Source: Rhizobium bangladeshense (GTDB taxonomy: Bacteria > Pseudomonadota > Alphaproteobacteria > Rhizobiales > Rhizobiaceae). From it: a stretch of 64,000 bases of DNA. Shown piece after piece: positions 9,055-16,969 of the stretch (position 1 is the first letter of the stretch; every line of letters begins with the position of its first letter). Location: NCBI RefSeq assembly GCF_017357245.1, contig NZ_CP071612.1, forward strand, positions 2,421,001-2,485,000, given 5' to 3'. The position numbers and the translations under genes were made by a program. The notes beneath the pieces are model-generated. The model was given only the letters and a program-made list of their open reading frames with translations, did no database searches and was not told where the DNA came from.

Positions 9055-10932
9055 ATGTTCCAATTCTTGAAAACCATGCCCCTGACAGCCAAGCTGGCTG
9101 TGATCATCGTCGCCGTCAATGTATGCGGCATTTCCGCTTTCGCCACCTATACGTGGATGTATGAAACCCGGGCGCTGATCGATAGCGCCAAGGCGAACTG
9201 GTCCAAGGATGCGGAACAGTTTGCCTCTCTGGCCGCCGGCGGCGTGAAATGGGGCAAGGCGAACGCCGTTCGCGAAGCCTATTCGCTGTACCGTGACGAC
9301 CCCTCGCTCGATCTCGTTCAATTTGCCGCATTCAACGCGGAGCCTGCTGCCGTCGACACCTGGACGCGCGACGGCATTTCCGGTTTGCCGACGCCGGCCG
9401 ACCTGGCGACGCGCCTCAGCGCCAAACCTGACAAAACGACAGTCGATGACAACGGAATGTCCGCCGGTCTGGTCACGATTATTGCGCCGCTGCCGCTGGA
9501 CAAGTCCGGCAAGACAACCGGCTACGTCGTTACGAACTGGTCTGTCGAAAAGATAGCTTCCGAAGTCCGCCAGAAGGTTCTCGTTTCGCTGCTCACCCAA
9601 TCCGTCATCACTGCCTTCGCAGTCATCGCTCTCCTTTTCGCCATGCGCAGCCTGGTGGGCCGGCCCCTCAGGATCCTCAGCAAACGAATTGGCGCGTTGC
9701 AGAATGGCGACCTCGCCTCCCCCGTCGCCTACAGGGAAAATGGCGACGAAATCGGCTTTCTCGCGCGTGCGCTGGAAGTCTTCCGTCACGAGGCGATCGC
9801 AAAGGTCGAAAGAGAGCAGGCCGCTGCCGAGCAGAGCGCCTCGTTCGATGCCGAACGGGCGCGCAATGCATTGTTGACGGAAGAAGCCGGCAACAGGCAA
9901 CGGCTAGTGATGACCACTCTTGCGAACGCATTGGAAAAGCTGGCCGCCGGCGACTTCTCGGTTCAGCTTGCCGATCTAGGCCCTGAATTCGACAAGTTGC
10001 GCCAGGATTTCAACAACATGGTCCAGGCCGTCGCGGCCGCGCTGACAGAGATAAAGATCGCTTCCGTTGCGGTTGAGGGCGGTTCAAGTGAACTGGCCTC
10101 CTCCGCAGATCAGCTTGCCAAGCGGACCGAACAGCAGGCGGCAGCACTGGAACAGACGGCTGCGGCACTGGATCAAGTGACCACGACCGTCAAGACCTCG
10201 TCGCAGCGGGCCGAAAATGCCGGACAATTGGTCGAGGAAACCAAGCGAAGTGCTCACGTCTCGGCGACGGTCGTGCGCGACGCGATCGGAGCGATGGACC
10301 GGATCCAGACCTCCTCCAGCCAGATCGGGCGCATCATCGGCGTCATCGACGAAATCGCATTCCAGACGAACCTGCTGGCGCTGAATGCCGGCGTCGAGGC
10401 CGCGCGCGCCGGCGAGGCCGGCAAGGGTTTTGCGGTTGTCGCACAGGAGGTTCGTGAACTCGCCCAGCGCTCGGCAAACGCGGCAAAGGAAATCAAGAAC
10501 CTGATCAACGTTTCCGGCCGGGAGGTTGCCGCCGGCGTCGGGCTGGTGAACGAGACCGGTGATGCTCTCCTGAAGATCGAGGAGCAGATCAATCGCATCA
10601 GCGACAGCATCGCTACCCTCGTTCAGTCCTATCGCGAGCAGGCGACCGGTCTGCAGGAAATCAACGGCGCGATCAACCAGATGGATCACGCGACGCAGCA
10701 GAACGCGGCGATGGTCGAAGAAACGAACGCGGCCTGCCAGGAGCTGCTGTTGCAGGGACGCCAGCTGCAGGATTCGGCCGGCCGGTTCGTTGTCGGCTCG
10801 ACCGTGGCGGGCGAGCCAAGGCCCGTCCGGCCGAGCGCCCGCCAAAATCGTGCAGAACCCAAAGCCATCGTGCCACGACATGCCGGAAATGCAGCCATTG
10901 CCGCTTCTCCCAGTGCCTGGGAGGAGTTCTGA
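9055..10932 (+). CDS. Methyl-accepting chemotaxis protein with C-terminal AWEEF tail
   Basis: A membrane chemoreceptor of 625 residues from the ATG at 9055. TM1 is at about residues 10-33, a periplasmic domain of some 140 residues follows, TM2 is at about 175-200, then a HAMP domain and a long cytoplasmic signalling helix pair with the conserved hairpin tip [20 protein letters not shown] near 430. The last residues AWEEF resemble the xWxxF pentapeptide that tethers CheR/CheB in receptors such as Tar. The frame stays open far upstream, but translation from there would cross the riboswitch region and lacks any membrane start; 9055 puts TM1 at the N-terminus. A free periplasmic sensor-like protein is encoded 60 bp downstream. 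Confidence 0.9.
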   Translation: MFQFLKTMPLTAKLAVIIVAVNVCGISAFATYTWMYETRALIDSAKANWSKDAEQFASLAAGGVKWGKANAVREAYSLYRDDPSLDLVQFAAFNAEPAAVDTWTRDGISGLPTPADLATRLSAKPDKTTVDDNGMSAGLVTIIAPLPLDKSGKTTGYVVTNWSVEKIASEVRQKVLVSLLTQSVITAFAVIALLFAMRSLVGRPLRILSKRIGALQNGDLASPVAYRENGDEIGFLARALEVFRHEAIAKVEREQAAAEQSASFDAERARNALLTEEAGNRQRLVMTTLANALEKLAAGDFSVQLADLGPEFDKLRQDFNNMVQAVAAALTEIKIASVAVEGGSSELASSADQLAKRTEQQAAALEQTAAALDQVTTTVKTSSQRAENAGQLVEETKRSAHVSATVVRDAIGAMDRIQTSSSQIGRIIGVIDEIAFQTNLLALNAGVEAARAGEAGKGFAVVAQEVRELAQRSANAAKEIKNLINVSGREVAAGVGLVNETGDALLKIEEQINRISDSIATLVQSYREQATGLQEINGAINQMDHATQQNAAMVEETNAACQELLLQGRQLQDSAGRFVVGSTVAGEPRPVRPSARQNRAEPKAIVPRHAGNAAIAASPSAWEEF

Positions 10933-10992
10933 TGTCGTCCTCGCCCCGATAAGCCCCATTTCTCAGCAACTGATCACAGGAAGGGAACAGTT

Positions 10993-11574
10993 ATGAAGAG
11001 AGTTGTGACCACATTGCTTTTCGCCTCAGCCGCATTCGTCGCACCCATCGGCGTATCGATGGCCGAGGATGCCAAGCTTGCCCCGATTGCCGATTACGTT
11101 AAGAGCGAGGTGAACCCCTGGCTGAACGATCCCACCGTCATTGAGGCAATTAAGGCGCAGGATACTGCGAACGCCAATCTGAGCGAAGCCGACATCGACG
11201 CCCTCGACAAGAAATGGCGCGCCGAGGTCGATGGCTCCGACCACTCGATGATCGATGGCGTGCTCGGCAACGCGCTGTCGAAATTCCTTCAGGCGAAAAA
11301 GGAAGCCTCGGGCGGCAAGATTACCGAGATCTTCGTCATGGACGCAAAGGGGCTGAATGTCGGCCAAAGCGACGTCACCTCCGATTACTGGCAGGGGGAC
11401 GAGGCGAAATTCCAGAAGTCCTTCGGCGCCGGCAAGGATGCCATCTTCGTCGATGAGATCGAAAAAGACGAATCGACCCAGACACTGCAGTCGCAGGCGA
11501 GCATCACTATCTCAGACGAATCGGGAACCCCGATCGGCGCCGTCACCATAGGCGTGAACGTCGACGCCCTCTGA
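10993..11574 (+). CDS. Periplasmic Cache/PDC-like protein without transmembrane or signalling domain
   Basis: A 193-residue protein with a signal peptide (cleavage likely after VSMAEDA, about residue 25) and otherwise soluble. The segment ITEIFVMDAKGLNVGQSDVT followed by SDYWQGDEAKFQKSF matches the core strand-turn of Cache/PDC ligand domains that normally form the outside part of receptors. AGGAAGGGAACAGTT precedes the ATG. It follows the chemoreceptor by 60 bp on the same strand, so the two are probably co-expressed. Role is not established; it may be a soluble ligand-binding partner of that receptor. Confidence 0.8.
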   Translation: MKRVVTTLLFASAAFVAPIGVSMAEDAKLAPIADYVKSEVNPWLNDPTVIEAIKAQDTANANLSEADIDALDKKWRAEVDGSDHSMIDGVLGNALSKFLQAKKEASGGKITEIFVMDAKGLNVGQSDVTSDYWQGDEAKFQKSFGAGKDAIFVDEIEKDESTQTLQSQASITISDESGTPIGAVTIGVNVDAL

Positions 11575-11587
11575 TTTCGTTATACAA

Positions 11588-11623
11588 CGTATCGCCTCGA
11601 AGGGAATGCTTCTGGGCGATACG
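11588..11623. other. Strong hairpin after the Cache-like gene
   Basis: CGTATCGCC and GGCGATACG form a perfect 9-bp stem, with an inner GAAG/CTTC pairing in the loop. No run of T follows, so it is not a classical intrinsic terminator; it may stabilise the 3' end of the upstream transcript or belong to the 5' leader of the DAHP synthase mRNA. Confidence 0.5.
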
Positions 11624-11652
11624 CCTTGAGCCTCTCGGAGGCGGAAGATGCC

Positions 11653-11796
11653 ATGCGAACGCCGGATTTCCGACCGCAAATTTTGCGTGACAATCGACGA
11701 CCTCGACGCTACATACGCCTGATGTCGACGACTTCAATCTACGCCTCGCGATTTTATTCGTACCGCTGCTCCCAGCGGATGCGGGTCCGTGCGTAA
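11653..11796 (+). CDS. Putative leader peptide of the DAHP synthase attenuator (aromatic-rich end)
   Basis: A 47-codon frame with GGAGG 11 bp upstream; its distal half may instead be started at ATG 11722 to give 24 residues. A second frame from ATG 11648 is better spaced from the same GGAGG and ends in TGATG at 11720-11724, overlapping that internal ATG, so coupled translation is possible. The distal half reads SIYASRFYSYRC, placing Phe and Tyr codons (TTT 11752, TAT 11755, TAC 11761) immediately before and into the first hairpin of the attenuator. Which start is used cannot be decided by reading. Confidence 0.55.
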   Translation: MRTPDFRPQILRDNRRPRRYIRLMSTTSIYASRFYSYRCSQRMRVRA

Positions 11797-11852
11797 CTGA
11801 ATTCGACGCGACGACAACCCGAACAGCCGCTAGTCTACCTGGCGGCTTTTTT
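11763..11852 (+). promoter_or_regulatory. Ribosome-mediated attenuator upstream of class I DAHP synthase
   Basis: Three mutually exclusive helices can be drawn. Hairpin 1:2 is CCGCTG (11763-11768) with CAGCGG (11773-11778). The 2:3 antiterminator pairs AGCGG (11774-11778) with CCGCT (11827-11831) and CGGGT (11782-11786) with ACCCG (11817-11821). The 3:4 terminator pairs AGCCGCTAG (11825-11833) with CTGGCGGCT (11839-11847), followed by TTTTTT. A ribosome stalled at the Tyr codon 11761 would cover arm 1, free arm 2 and prevent the terminator. The GTG start of the synthase follows 35 nt later. Confidence 0.75.
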
Positions 11853-11886
11853 ATTCCGCACGGTATGACCAAACAGGAGCCATACT

Positions 11887-12951
11887 GTGTCTGATACCAT
11901 CGATGATCTGCGTATCCTCGAGATCACTCCGCTGACCAAACCCGCTGATATAATCGCGGAAATTCCCCGAACCGCTGACGTCAGCGAGACGGTGACCAGC
12001 AATCGCAATGCGATCCATAAGATTCTCAAGGGTGAAGACGACCGCCTGATCGTGGTCATCGGCCCCTGCTCCATCCATGATCCGGTTGCCGCACGGGAAT
12101 ATGCCGCACGGCTGGCCGAGCAACGACAGCGCTTCTCCAGCGATCTTGAAATCGTCATGCGTGTCTATTTCGAAAAGCCCCGCACCACAGTCGGCTGGAA
12201 GGGCTTGATGAACGACCCGCATCTAGACGGCAGCTACAGAATAGAGGAAGGGCTGAGAATTGCGCGACGCCTGCTGCTCGACATCAATGCGATGGGGCTT
12301 CCGGCGGGTGTCGAATTCCTCGAGACGATCACGCCGCAATACATTGCCGACCTCGTCAGCTGGGGTGCGATTGGCGCACGCACGACCGAAAGTCAGATCC
12401 ATCGCCAGCTCGCCTCCGGCCTCTCCTGCCCGATCGGCTTCAAGAACGGCACCGATGGCGGCGCTCGCGTCGCGCTCGACGCGATCCTCGCCGCTTCACA
12501 GCCGCATCACTTCCCGGCCGTCACCAAGGACGGACAGGCGGCAATCGCCTCGACAAAGGGCAATGAGGACTGCCACATCATTCTGCGCGGCGGAAAGCGG
12601 CCGAATTACGAGGCGGCCGATGTCGAATCCGTAACAGCGGAATGCCTTAAACTCGGCGTCGCCCCCCGCATTCTCATCGACGCCAGCCATGCCAATAGTG
12701 GCAAGGACCCGATGAACCAACCACTCGTCGTCCATTCCGTGGCCTCGCAGGTGACCGCCGGAAACTATCATATCAAGGGCATGATGGTGGAAAGCAACCT
12801 CGTCGCCGGCCGCCAGGATTTCGTTCCCGGCAAGCCGCTGGTCTACGGTCAGTCGATCACCGATGGTTGCATCGACTGGAACTTGTCGGTGACAGTGCTG
12901 GAAGAGTTGGCGAAAGCCGCTGGCACGCGGCGCAAAGCGGCAGCGGCTTAA
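11887..12951 (+). CDS. Class I (AroFGH-type) 3-deoxy-7-phosphoheptulonate (DAHP) synthase
   Basis: A 354-residue enzyme that condenses phosphoenolpyruvate and erythrose 4-phosphate in the first step of the shikimate pathway. The GTG start is supported by AGGAG 8 bp upstream. Metal- and substrate-binding signatures are present: IGPCSIHDP with Cys at residue 61, GARTTESQIHRQLASGLSCP, GFKNGTDGG and DASHANSGKDP. The N-terminal extension of about 40 residues is the region that carries feedback control in E. coli homologues. A candidate attenuator sits in its leader. A second, unrelated class II DAHP synthase lies 6 kb away at 18866-20239. Its 3' end overlaps the convergent propeller gene by 4 bp. 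Confidence 0.95.
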   Translation: MSDTIDDLRILEITPLTKPADIIAEIPRTADVSETVTSNRNAIHKILKGEDDRLIVVIGPCSIHDPVAAREYAARLAEQRQRFSSDLEIVMRVYFEKPRTTVGWKGLMNDPHLDGSYRIEEGLRIARRLLLDINAMGLPAGVEFLETITPQYIADLVSWGAIGARTTESQIHRQLASGLSCPIGFKNGTDGGARVALDAILAASQPHHFPAVTKDGQAAIASTKGNEDCHIILRGGKRPNYEAADVESVTAECLKLGVAPRILIDASHANSGKDPMNQPLVVHSVASQVTAGNYHIKGMMVESNLVAGRQDFVPGKPLVYGQSITDGCIDWNLSVTVLEELAKAAGTRRKAAAA

Positions 12952-13775
12952 ACGGCCGGGAAATAGCGCACATAGGCGAATTCCTCGCCATCAGGAGACC
13001 AGCAGGGCACGTTGATCGTGCCCTGCCCGCCGAAAAGCTCGAACAGGGTCTTCAGGTTGCCGCCGTCCATATCCATCAGCCGCAATCGCACGTCGAGATC
13101 GCGCGGATGATCGAAAACAGAGGGGTCATAGGACAGGATCAACACCTTGTCATTTCTGGGTGATGGATGGGCGAACCAATTGCCCTGATTGTCCGAGGTC
13201 ACCTGCTCGAGACCCGTGCCGTCGGGGTGAATACGCCAGATCTGCATCAGCCCGGTGCGGCTGGAGTTGAAATAGATCCATTGCCCGTCAGCGGAATAGT
13301 CGGGTCCATCATTGCGGCCCTCGCCATGCGTCAGCCGCGTCTCGACGCCACCGTCGACGGAAATCGTATATATGTCGAAGAGGTCGTCTCGAATGCCGCA
13401 ATAGGCGAGTTGCCGACCGTCCGGTGACCAACCATGCCAGTAAGAAGGATGGTTTTCAGTGACGAGTCGCGGCGTGCCGCCTTCGATCGGCAGGATATAG
13501 ATCGCCGACTTGCCGAATTCGGTCTTGTCGGAGATGACGATCTCGGTGCCATCGGGTGAAATGCCGTGATCATTGTTGCAGTTGACCGCAAAGCCCGTAT
13601 CGACCCTCACCACATCGCCGCCGTTGAGCGGCAGCCGGAACAGCAGCCCGTCGCCGTTGAGCAGAAGATATGAACCGTCGGGGGAGAAGTTCGGCGCCTC
13701 CACCAGCCTGTCCGTCTGCCAGACCTCGCAAGCCCTGCCTGTCCTGACATTGTAGATCTCGACCGAGCTGCGCAT
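12948..13775 (-). CDS. TolB-like WD40/beta-propeller protein
   Basis: A 275-residue protein built of repeated blades of the type FSPDGSYLLLNGDG, ISPDGTEIVISDKT, WSPDGRQLAYCGI, YSADGQWIYFNSS and WSPDGEEFAYVRYF, the hallmark of TolB-like propellers. AGGAGG stands 6 bp before the ATG at 13775; the frame is open 18 codons further but without a better signal. No signal peptide is visible, unlike true TolB, so it is probably cytoplasmic. Its partner or substrate is unknown. Confidence 0.82.
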   Translation of the reverse strand: MRSSVEIYNVRTGRACEVWQTDRLVEAPNFSPDGSYLLLNGDGLLFRLPLNGGDVVRVDTGFAVNCNNDHGISPDGTEIVISDKTEFGKSAIYILPIEGGTPRLVTENHPSYWHGWSPDGRQLAYCGIRDDLFDIYTISVDGGVETRLTHGEGRNDGPDYSADGQWIYFNSSRTGLMQIWRIHPDGTGLEQVTSDNQGNWFAHPSPRNDKVLILSYDPSVFDHPRDLDVRLRLMDMDGGNLKTLFELFGGQGTINVPCWSPDGEEFAYVRYFPAV

Positions 13776-13852
13776 GTTTCCTCCTGATATCCCGAGCGCG
13801 TCCGCGATGCCGATCGCGTCGGTGATCACGATCGCCCCAGATCCCGATCGCG

Positions 13853-15532
13853 TCAGCGATCCCGGAATCGGTTGGTGATCGGATAGCGCCGGTCCCGGCC
13901 GAAATTCTTCTTGGTGATCTTCACGCCCGGCGCCGATTGCCGGCGCTTATATTCGGCGAGATAGAGCAGATGCTCGACGCGGTGAACGGTCGCGACGTCA
14001 TGGCCGCGCCCGACGATCTCCTCGACCCCCATTTCTTTCTCCACCAGGCACTCGAGAATATCATCGAGAACGGGATAAGGCGGCAGCGAATCTTGGTCCT
14101 TCTGGTCGGGACGCAGCTCGGCCGATGGGGCCTTGTCGATGATATTCTGCGGGATCACCTCACCCGACGGCCCTAGTGCACCCGGCGGCACATTCTCGTT
14201 GCGCCAGCGCGCCAACGCATAGACCTGCATCTTGTAGAGGTCCTTGATCGGATTGAAGCCGCCGTTCATATCGCCGTACAATGTGGCATAGCCGACCGAC
14301 ATTTCCGACTTGTTGCCCGTCGTTACCACCATCGCGCCGAACTTGTTGGAGATCGCCATCAGGATGACGCCGCGCGCGCGGCTCTGCAAGTTCTCCTCGG
14401 TGATTCCGCTCTCCGTACCCTCGAAGAGGTTGGAGAGCGCGCTGCTGAAGCCGGTTACCGGCTGCTCGATCGGTACGATGTCATAGCGGCAGCCGAGCGC
14501 CTTGGCGCAGTCGGCCGCATCCTTCAGCGAATCTTCCGAGGTGTAACGATAGGGCAGCATGACCGTTCGCACCCGCTCCTCTCCGAGGGCATCGACCGCG
14601 ATCGCTGTGCAGATCGCCGAGTCGATGCCGCCGGAAAGGCCGAGAACGACGGTTTTGAAGCCATTTTTGTTGACGTAGTCGCGGAAGCCGAGCAGGCAGG
14701 CGCGATAATCGGCCTCCTCACCCTCGGGGATACGCGCCATCGGCCCTTCGGCGCAGTGCCAGCCGGCTTCCCGACGTTTCCATGTCGTCACTGCAATCGC
14801 CGTCTCGAACTGGCTCATCTGGAAGGCAAGCGATTTGTCGGCATTAAAGGCGAAACTCGCACCATCGAAGACAAGCTCGTCCTGGCCGCCGAGCTGGGCG
14901 GCATAGATCAACGGCAGACCGGTCTCGAGCACCTGCTTCAGTACCACCTGGTGACGGATATCGACCTTGCCGCGATAGTAGGGAGATCCGTTCGGCGACA
15001 GCAGGATCTCCGCCCCGCTTTCGGCCAGTGTCTCGCAAACGCCGAGTTCGCCCCAAATATCTTCGCAGATCGGAATGCCGAGCCGCACGCCGCGGAAATT
15101 CACCGGTCCCGGCATGGCCCCCTGCACGAAGACCCGCTTCTCGTCGAACTCGCCGTAATTCGGCAGATCGACCTTGTCGCGCACTGCGATCACCTTGCCG
15201 CCGTCGAGCACCGCGACGGAATTATAGCGCCCCGTCTCGTCCTGCCTGGGAAAGCCGATGACGACGCCCGGCCCGCCATCGGCGGTGTCGGCCGCAAGAC
15301 TCTCCACCGCCTTCCAGCAGGCGCGGATGAAGGCCGGCTTCAGCACCAGGTCCTCCGGCGGATAGCCGGAGATGAAAAGTTCGGTCAGTACAAGCAAATG
15401 CGCGCCCTCTCGGCCGGCATCTGCGCGTGCTTCACGTGCCTTGGCAAGATTGCCGGCGACATCGCCGACCGTTGGATTGAGCTGGCCGATAGCGATGCGG
15501 AAGATATCGGAGAGAGCGTTTTCCTGTGTCAT
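13853..15532 (-). CDS. nadE: Glutamine-dependent NAD+ synthetase
   Basis: A 559-residue two-domain enzyme that amidates deamido-NAD+ using glutamine. The N-terminal nitrilase-like glutaminase domain shows the catalytic triad as Glu51 (LTELFISGYPP), Lys120 (RDKVDLPNYGEFDEKRVF) and Cys156 (IPICEDIW). The C-terminal synthetase has the ATP pyrophosphatase loop LGLSGGIDSAICTA at 298-310. Length and order are as in other alphaproteobacterial enzymes. It stands alone, with the propeller gene 78 bp downstream. Confidence 0.95.
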   Translation of the reverse strand: MTQENALSDIFRIAIGQLNPTVGDVAGNLAKAREARADAGREGAHLLVLTELFISGYPPEDLVLKPAFIRACWKAVESLAADTADGGPGVVIGFPRQDETGRYNSVAVLDGGKVIAVRDKVDLPNYGEFDEKRVFVQGAMPGPVNFRGVRLGIPICEDIWGELGVCETLAESGAEILLSPNGSPYYRGKVDIRHQVVLKQVLETGLPLIYAAQLGGQDELVFDGASFAFNADKSLAFQMSQFETAIAVTTWKRREAGWHCAEGPMARIPEGEEADYRACLLGFRDYVNKNGFKTVVLGLSGGIDSAICTAIAVDALGEERVRTVMLPYRYTSEDSLKDAADCAKALGCRYDIVPIEQPVTGFSSALSNLFEGTESGITEENLQSRARGVILMAISNKFGAMVVTTGNKSEMSVGYATLYGDMNGGFNPIKDLYKMQVYALARWRNENVPPGALGPSGEVIPQNIIDKAPSAELRPDQKDQDSLPPYPVLDDILECLVEKEMGVEEIVGRGHDVATVHRVEHLLYLAEYKRRQSAPGVKITKKNFGRDRRYPITNRFRDR

Positions 15533-15712
15533 GTCATTTGTTTAGCCTGCGGCTCCCGTTACCGCAACACGTTCGCGGTCAAAGCGTTGCATCGGGTCCA
15601 CGAATTTTTTGTGAACAGCCGCGCTGCAGGCCTACTGCGTCGATGCATTGCAATTTACCGGCGGAGCGGAATACTGACGCCCGAGATAGACAACCGGCAT
15701 CGGAAACAGGCC

Positions 15713-16243
15713 ATGAATAATTTCTCGAATTTCGTGCACCATCATTTCGACAAACCGGCCGACGAACTAGACGACACCGAAAAACGCGTGCTGGCGAAAG
15801 CGCACGAGCGCAAGATCATTTCGACCGATGTCAACGCCGCCTTTTCTGCCGAGGCCTCGTTTGGAGAACGTATCGCCGACAGCATTGCCCGTGTGGGCGG
15901 CTCGTGGTCCTTCATCCTCGGTTTCCTGGCCTTCCTCGTTGTCTGGACGGTGATCAACACCGTCGTCCTGGCAACCGGCGCCTTCGACCCCTACCCCTTC
16001 GTCTTCCTGAACCTGATCCTGTCGATGCTCGCCGCCATCCAGGCGCCGATCATCATGATGTCACAGAACCGCCAGGCCGAGCGCGACCGCTTCGAGGCCG
16101 CCAAGGATTACGAGGTCAATCTCAAGGCCGAACTCGAAGTGCTCTCGCTGCACCAGAAAATAGACATGCGCGTCCTGACGGAACTGACGGCGCTGCGAGA
16201 AGATGTGGCTCGCCTCAGCGCCTCGCTCGCGGCCAAGACCTGA
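15713..16243 (+). CDS. DUF1003-family membrane protein
   Basis: A 176-residue protein of the DUF1003 family. I use the ATG at 15713, since the long open frame upstream runs antisense to nadE. Residues 1-60 are hydrophilic, two membrane spans follow (WSFILGFLAFLVVWTVINTV and PFVFLNLILSMLAAIQAPII), then the family motif MMSQNRQAERDRFEAAKDYEVNLKAE-like reading QNRQAERDRFEAAKDYEVN and a coiled C-terminus ending with LTALREDVARLSASL. Function is not established for the family. Confidence 0.88.
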   Translation: MNNFSNFVHHHFDKPADELDDTEKRVLAKAHERKIISTDVNAAFSAEASFGERIADSIARVGGSWSFILGFLAFLVVWTVINTVVLATGAFDPYPFVFLNLILSMLAAIQAPIIMMSQNRQAERDRFEAAKDYEVNLKAELEVLSLHQKIDMRVLTELTALREDVARLSASLAAKT

Positions 16244-16263
16244 CGCAAGACGGCCCAAATCGG

Positions 16264-16662
16264 CTAGACGGGATAGATGTCATATTGCGGCAGGCCATCT
16301 GTTATTTCGTAGAAATCACCCTTGTCGGCGCAATAAATATGATGGCTGAAAGCAAGGCCGGTCGGTTCGTCGAAGGCTCCGGCGAGGACGGAAACCTCCG
16401 GCGATTCATCCCCCTGCCAGAACAACGCGGAGCCGCAATTGGGGCAGAAGCCGCGTTGCGCCTCATCGCTCGAGCGATACCAGCGGACCGCCTTATTGTC
16501 TTCGACCGAAAGCGCCGTGCGCGGCACGTTGACCGCAGCATAATAAAGTCCCGTCTGCCGGCGGCATTGGGAACAGTGGCAACCCACGACAGGTCCCGGC
16601 TTTGCCCGAATTGAAAATCGCACGGCGCCGCAAAGACAGCCGCCGGTATGTTGTTCACTCAT
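16264..16662 (-). CDS. GFA-family (CENP-V/GFA domain) zinc protein
   Basis: A 132-residue protein with all seven zinc cysteines of the glutathione-dependent formaldehyde-activating fold: C9 and C11 (GGCLCGAVRF), C28, C30 and C33 (GCHCSQCRRQTG), C73 and C76 (FCPNCGSALFW). The founder enzyme Gfa was described as joining glutathione and formaldehyde, but most family members are uncharacterised and may act on other adducts. No formaldehyde dehydrogenase gene is nearby, so the substrate is open. Confidence 0.9.
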   Translation of the reverse strand: MSEQHTGGCLCGAVRFSIRAKPGPVVGCHCSQCRRQTGLYYAAVNVPRTALSVEDNKAVRWYRSSDEAQRGFCPNCGSALFWQGDESPEVSVLAGAFDEPTGLAFSHHIYCADKGDFYEITDGLPQYDIYPV

Positions 16663-16969
16663 GATCGCTCTCTCCTCGTTCGTGGAGAAACTTGCGGCGA
16701 CAAGGTCTCATCGTCAAATCCATTCCCCTGAACCAGTGATCAGAAATCTTGAAGGCGCAGGTTCAACGCAAACCCCGTTCAAGCCTGGCCGGCGACCGCC
16801 AGATGTTGCCCGTCGACAACACTCGCCGATCTCCTCTCCTCGCCGCGTTGAACCGGACGCTGTTCTCGGTGATACTATAGGCTCGATTTATTCAACCGCC
16901 GGGAGACTGACATGAGAGCGACCCTGTCCGAACAGAAAGGAAATATCGCCCACAAGGACATTCTGCTTC
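16663..16969. other. Intergenic region with a short upstream ORF before the ABC transporter
   Basis: About 300 bp between the divergent GFA and ABC genes. A 34-codon frame begins at ATG 16912 with GGGAG 7 bp before it and runs to 17016, overlapping the annotated start of the ABC protein (16970), which itself lacks a clear ribosome-binding site. It could be a coupled leader or chance. I see no terminator or repeat here. Confidence 0.35.

Noticed and set aside
13786..13860. Repeated GATCGCGTC-like units between the propeller and nadE genes
   Set aside because: Two or three imperfect short copies in a GATCG-rich stretch; not enough to call a defined repeat element or regulatory site.
14756..15712. 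Extension in frame with the DUF1003 protein
   Set aside because: Antisense to nadE; family length and start context support ATG 15713.
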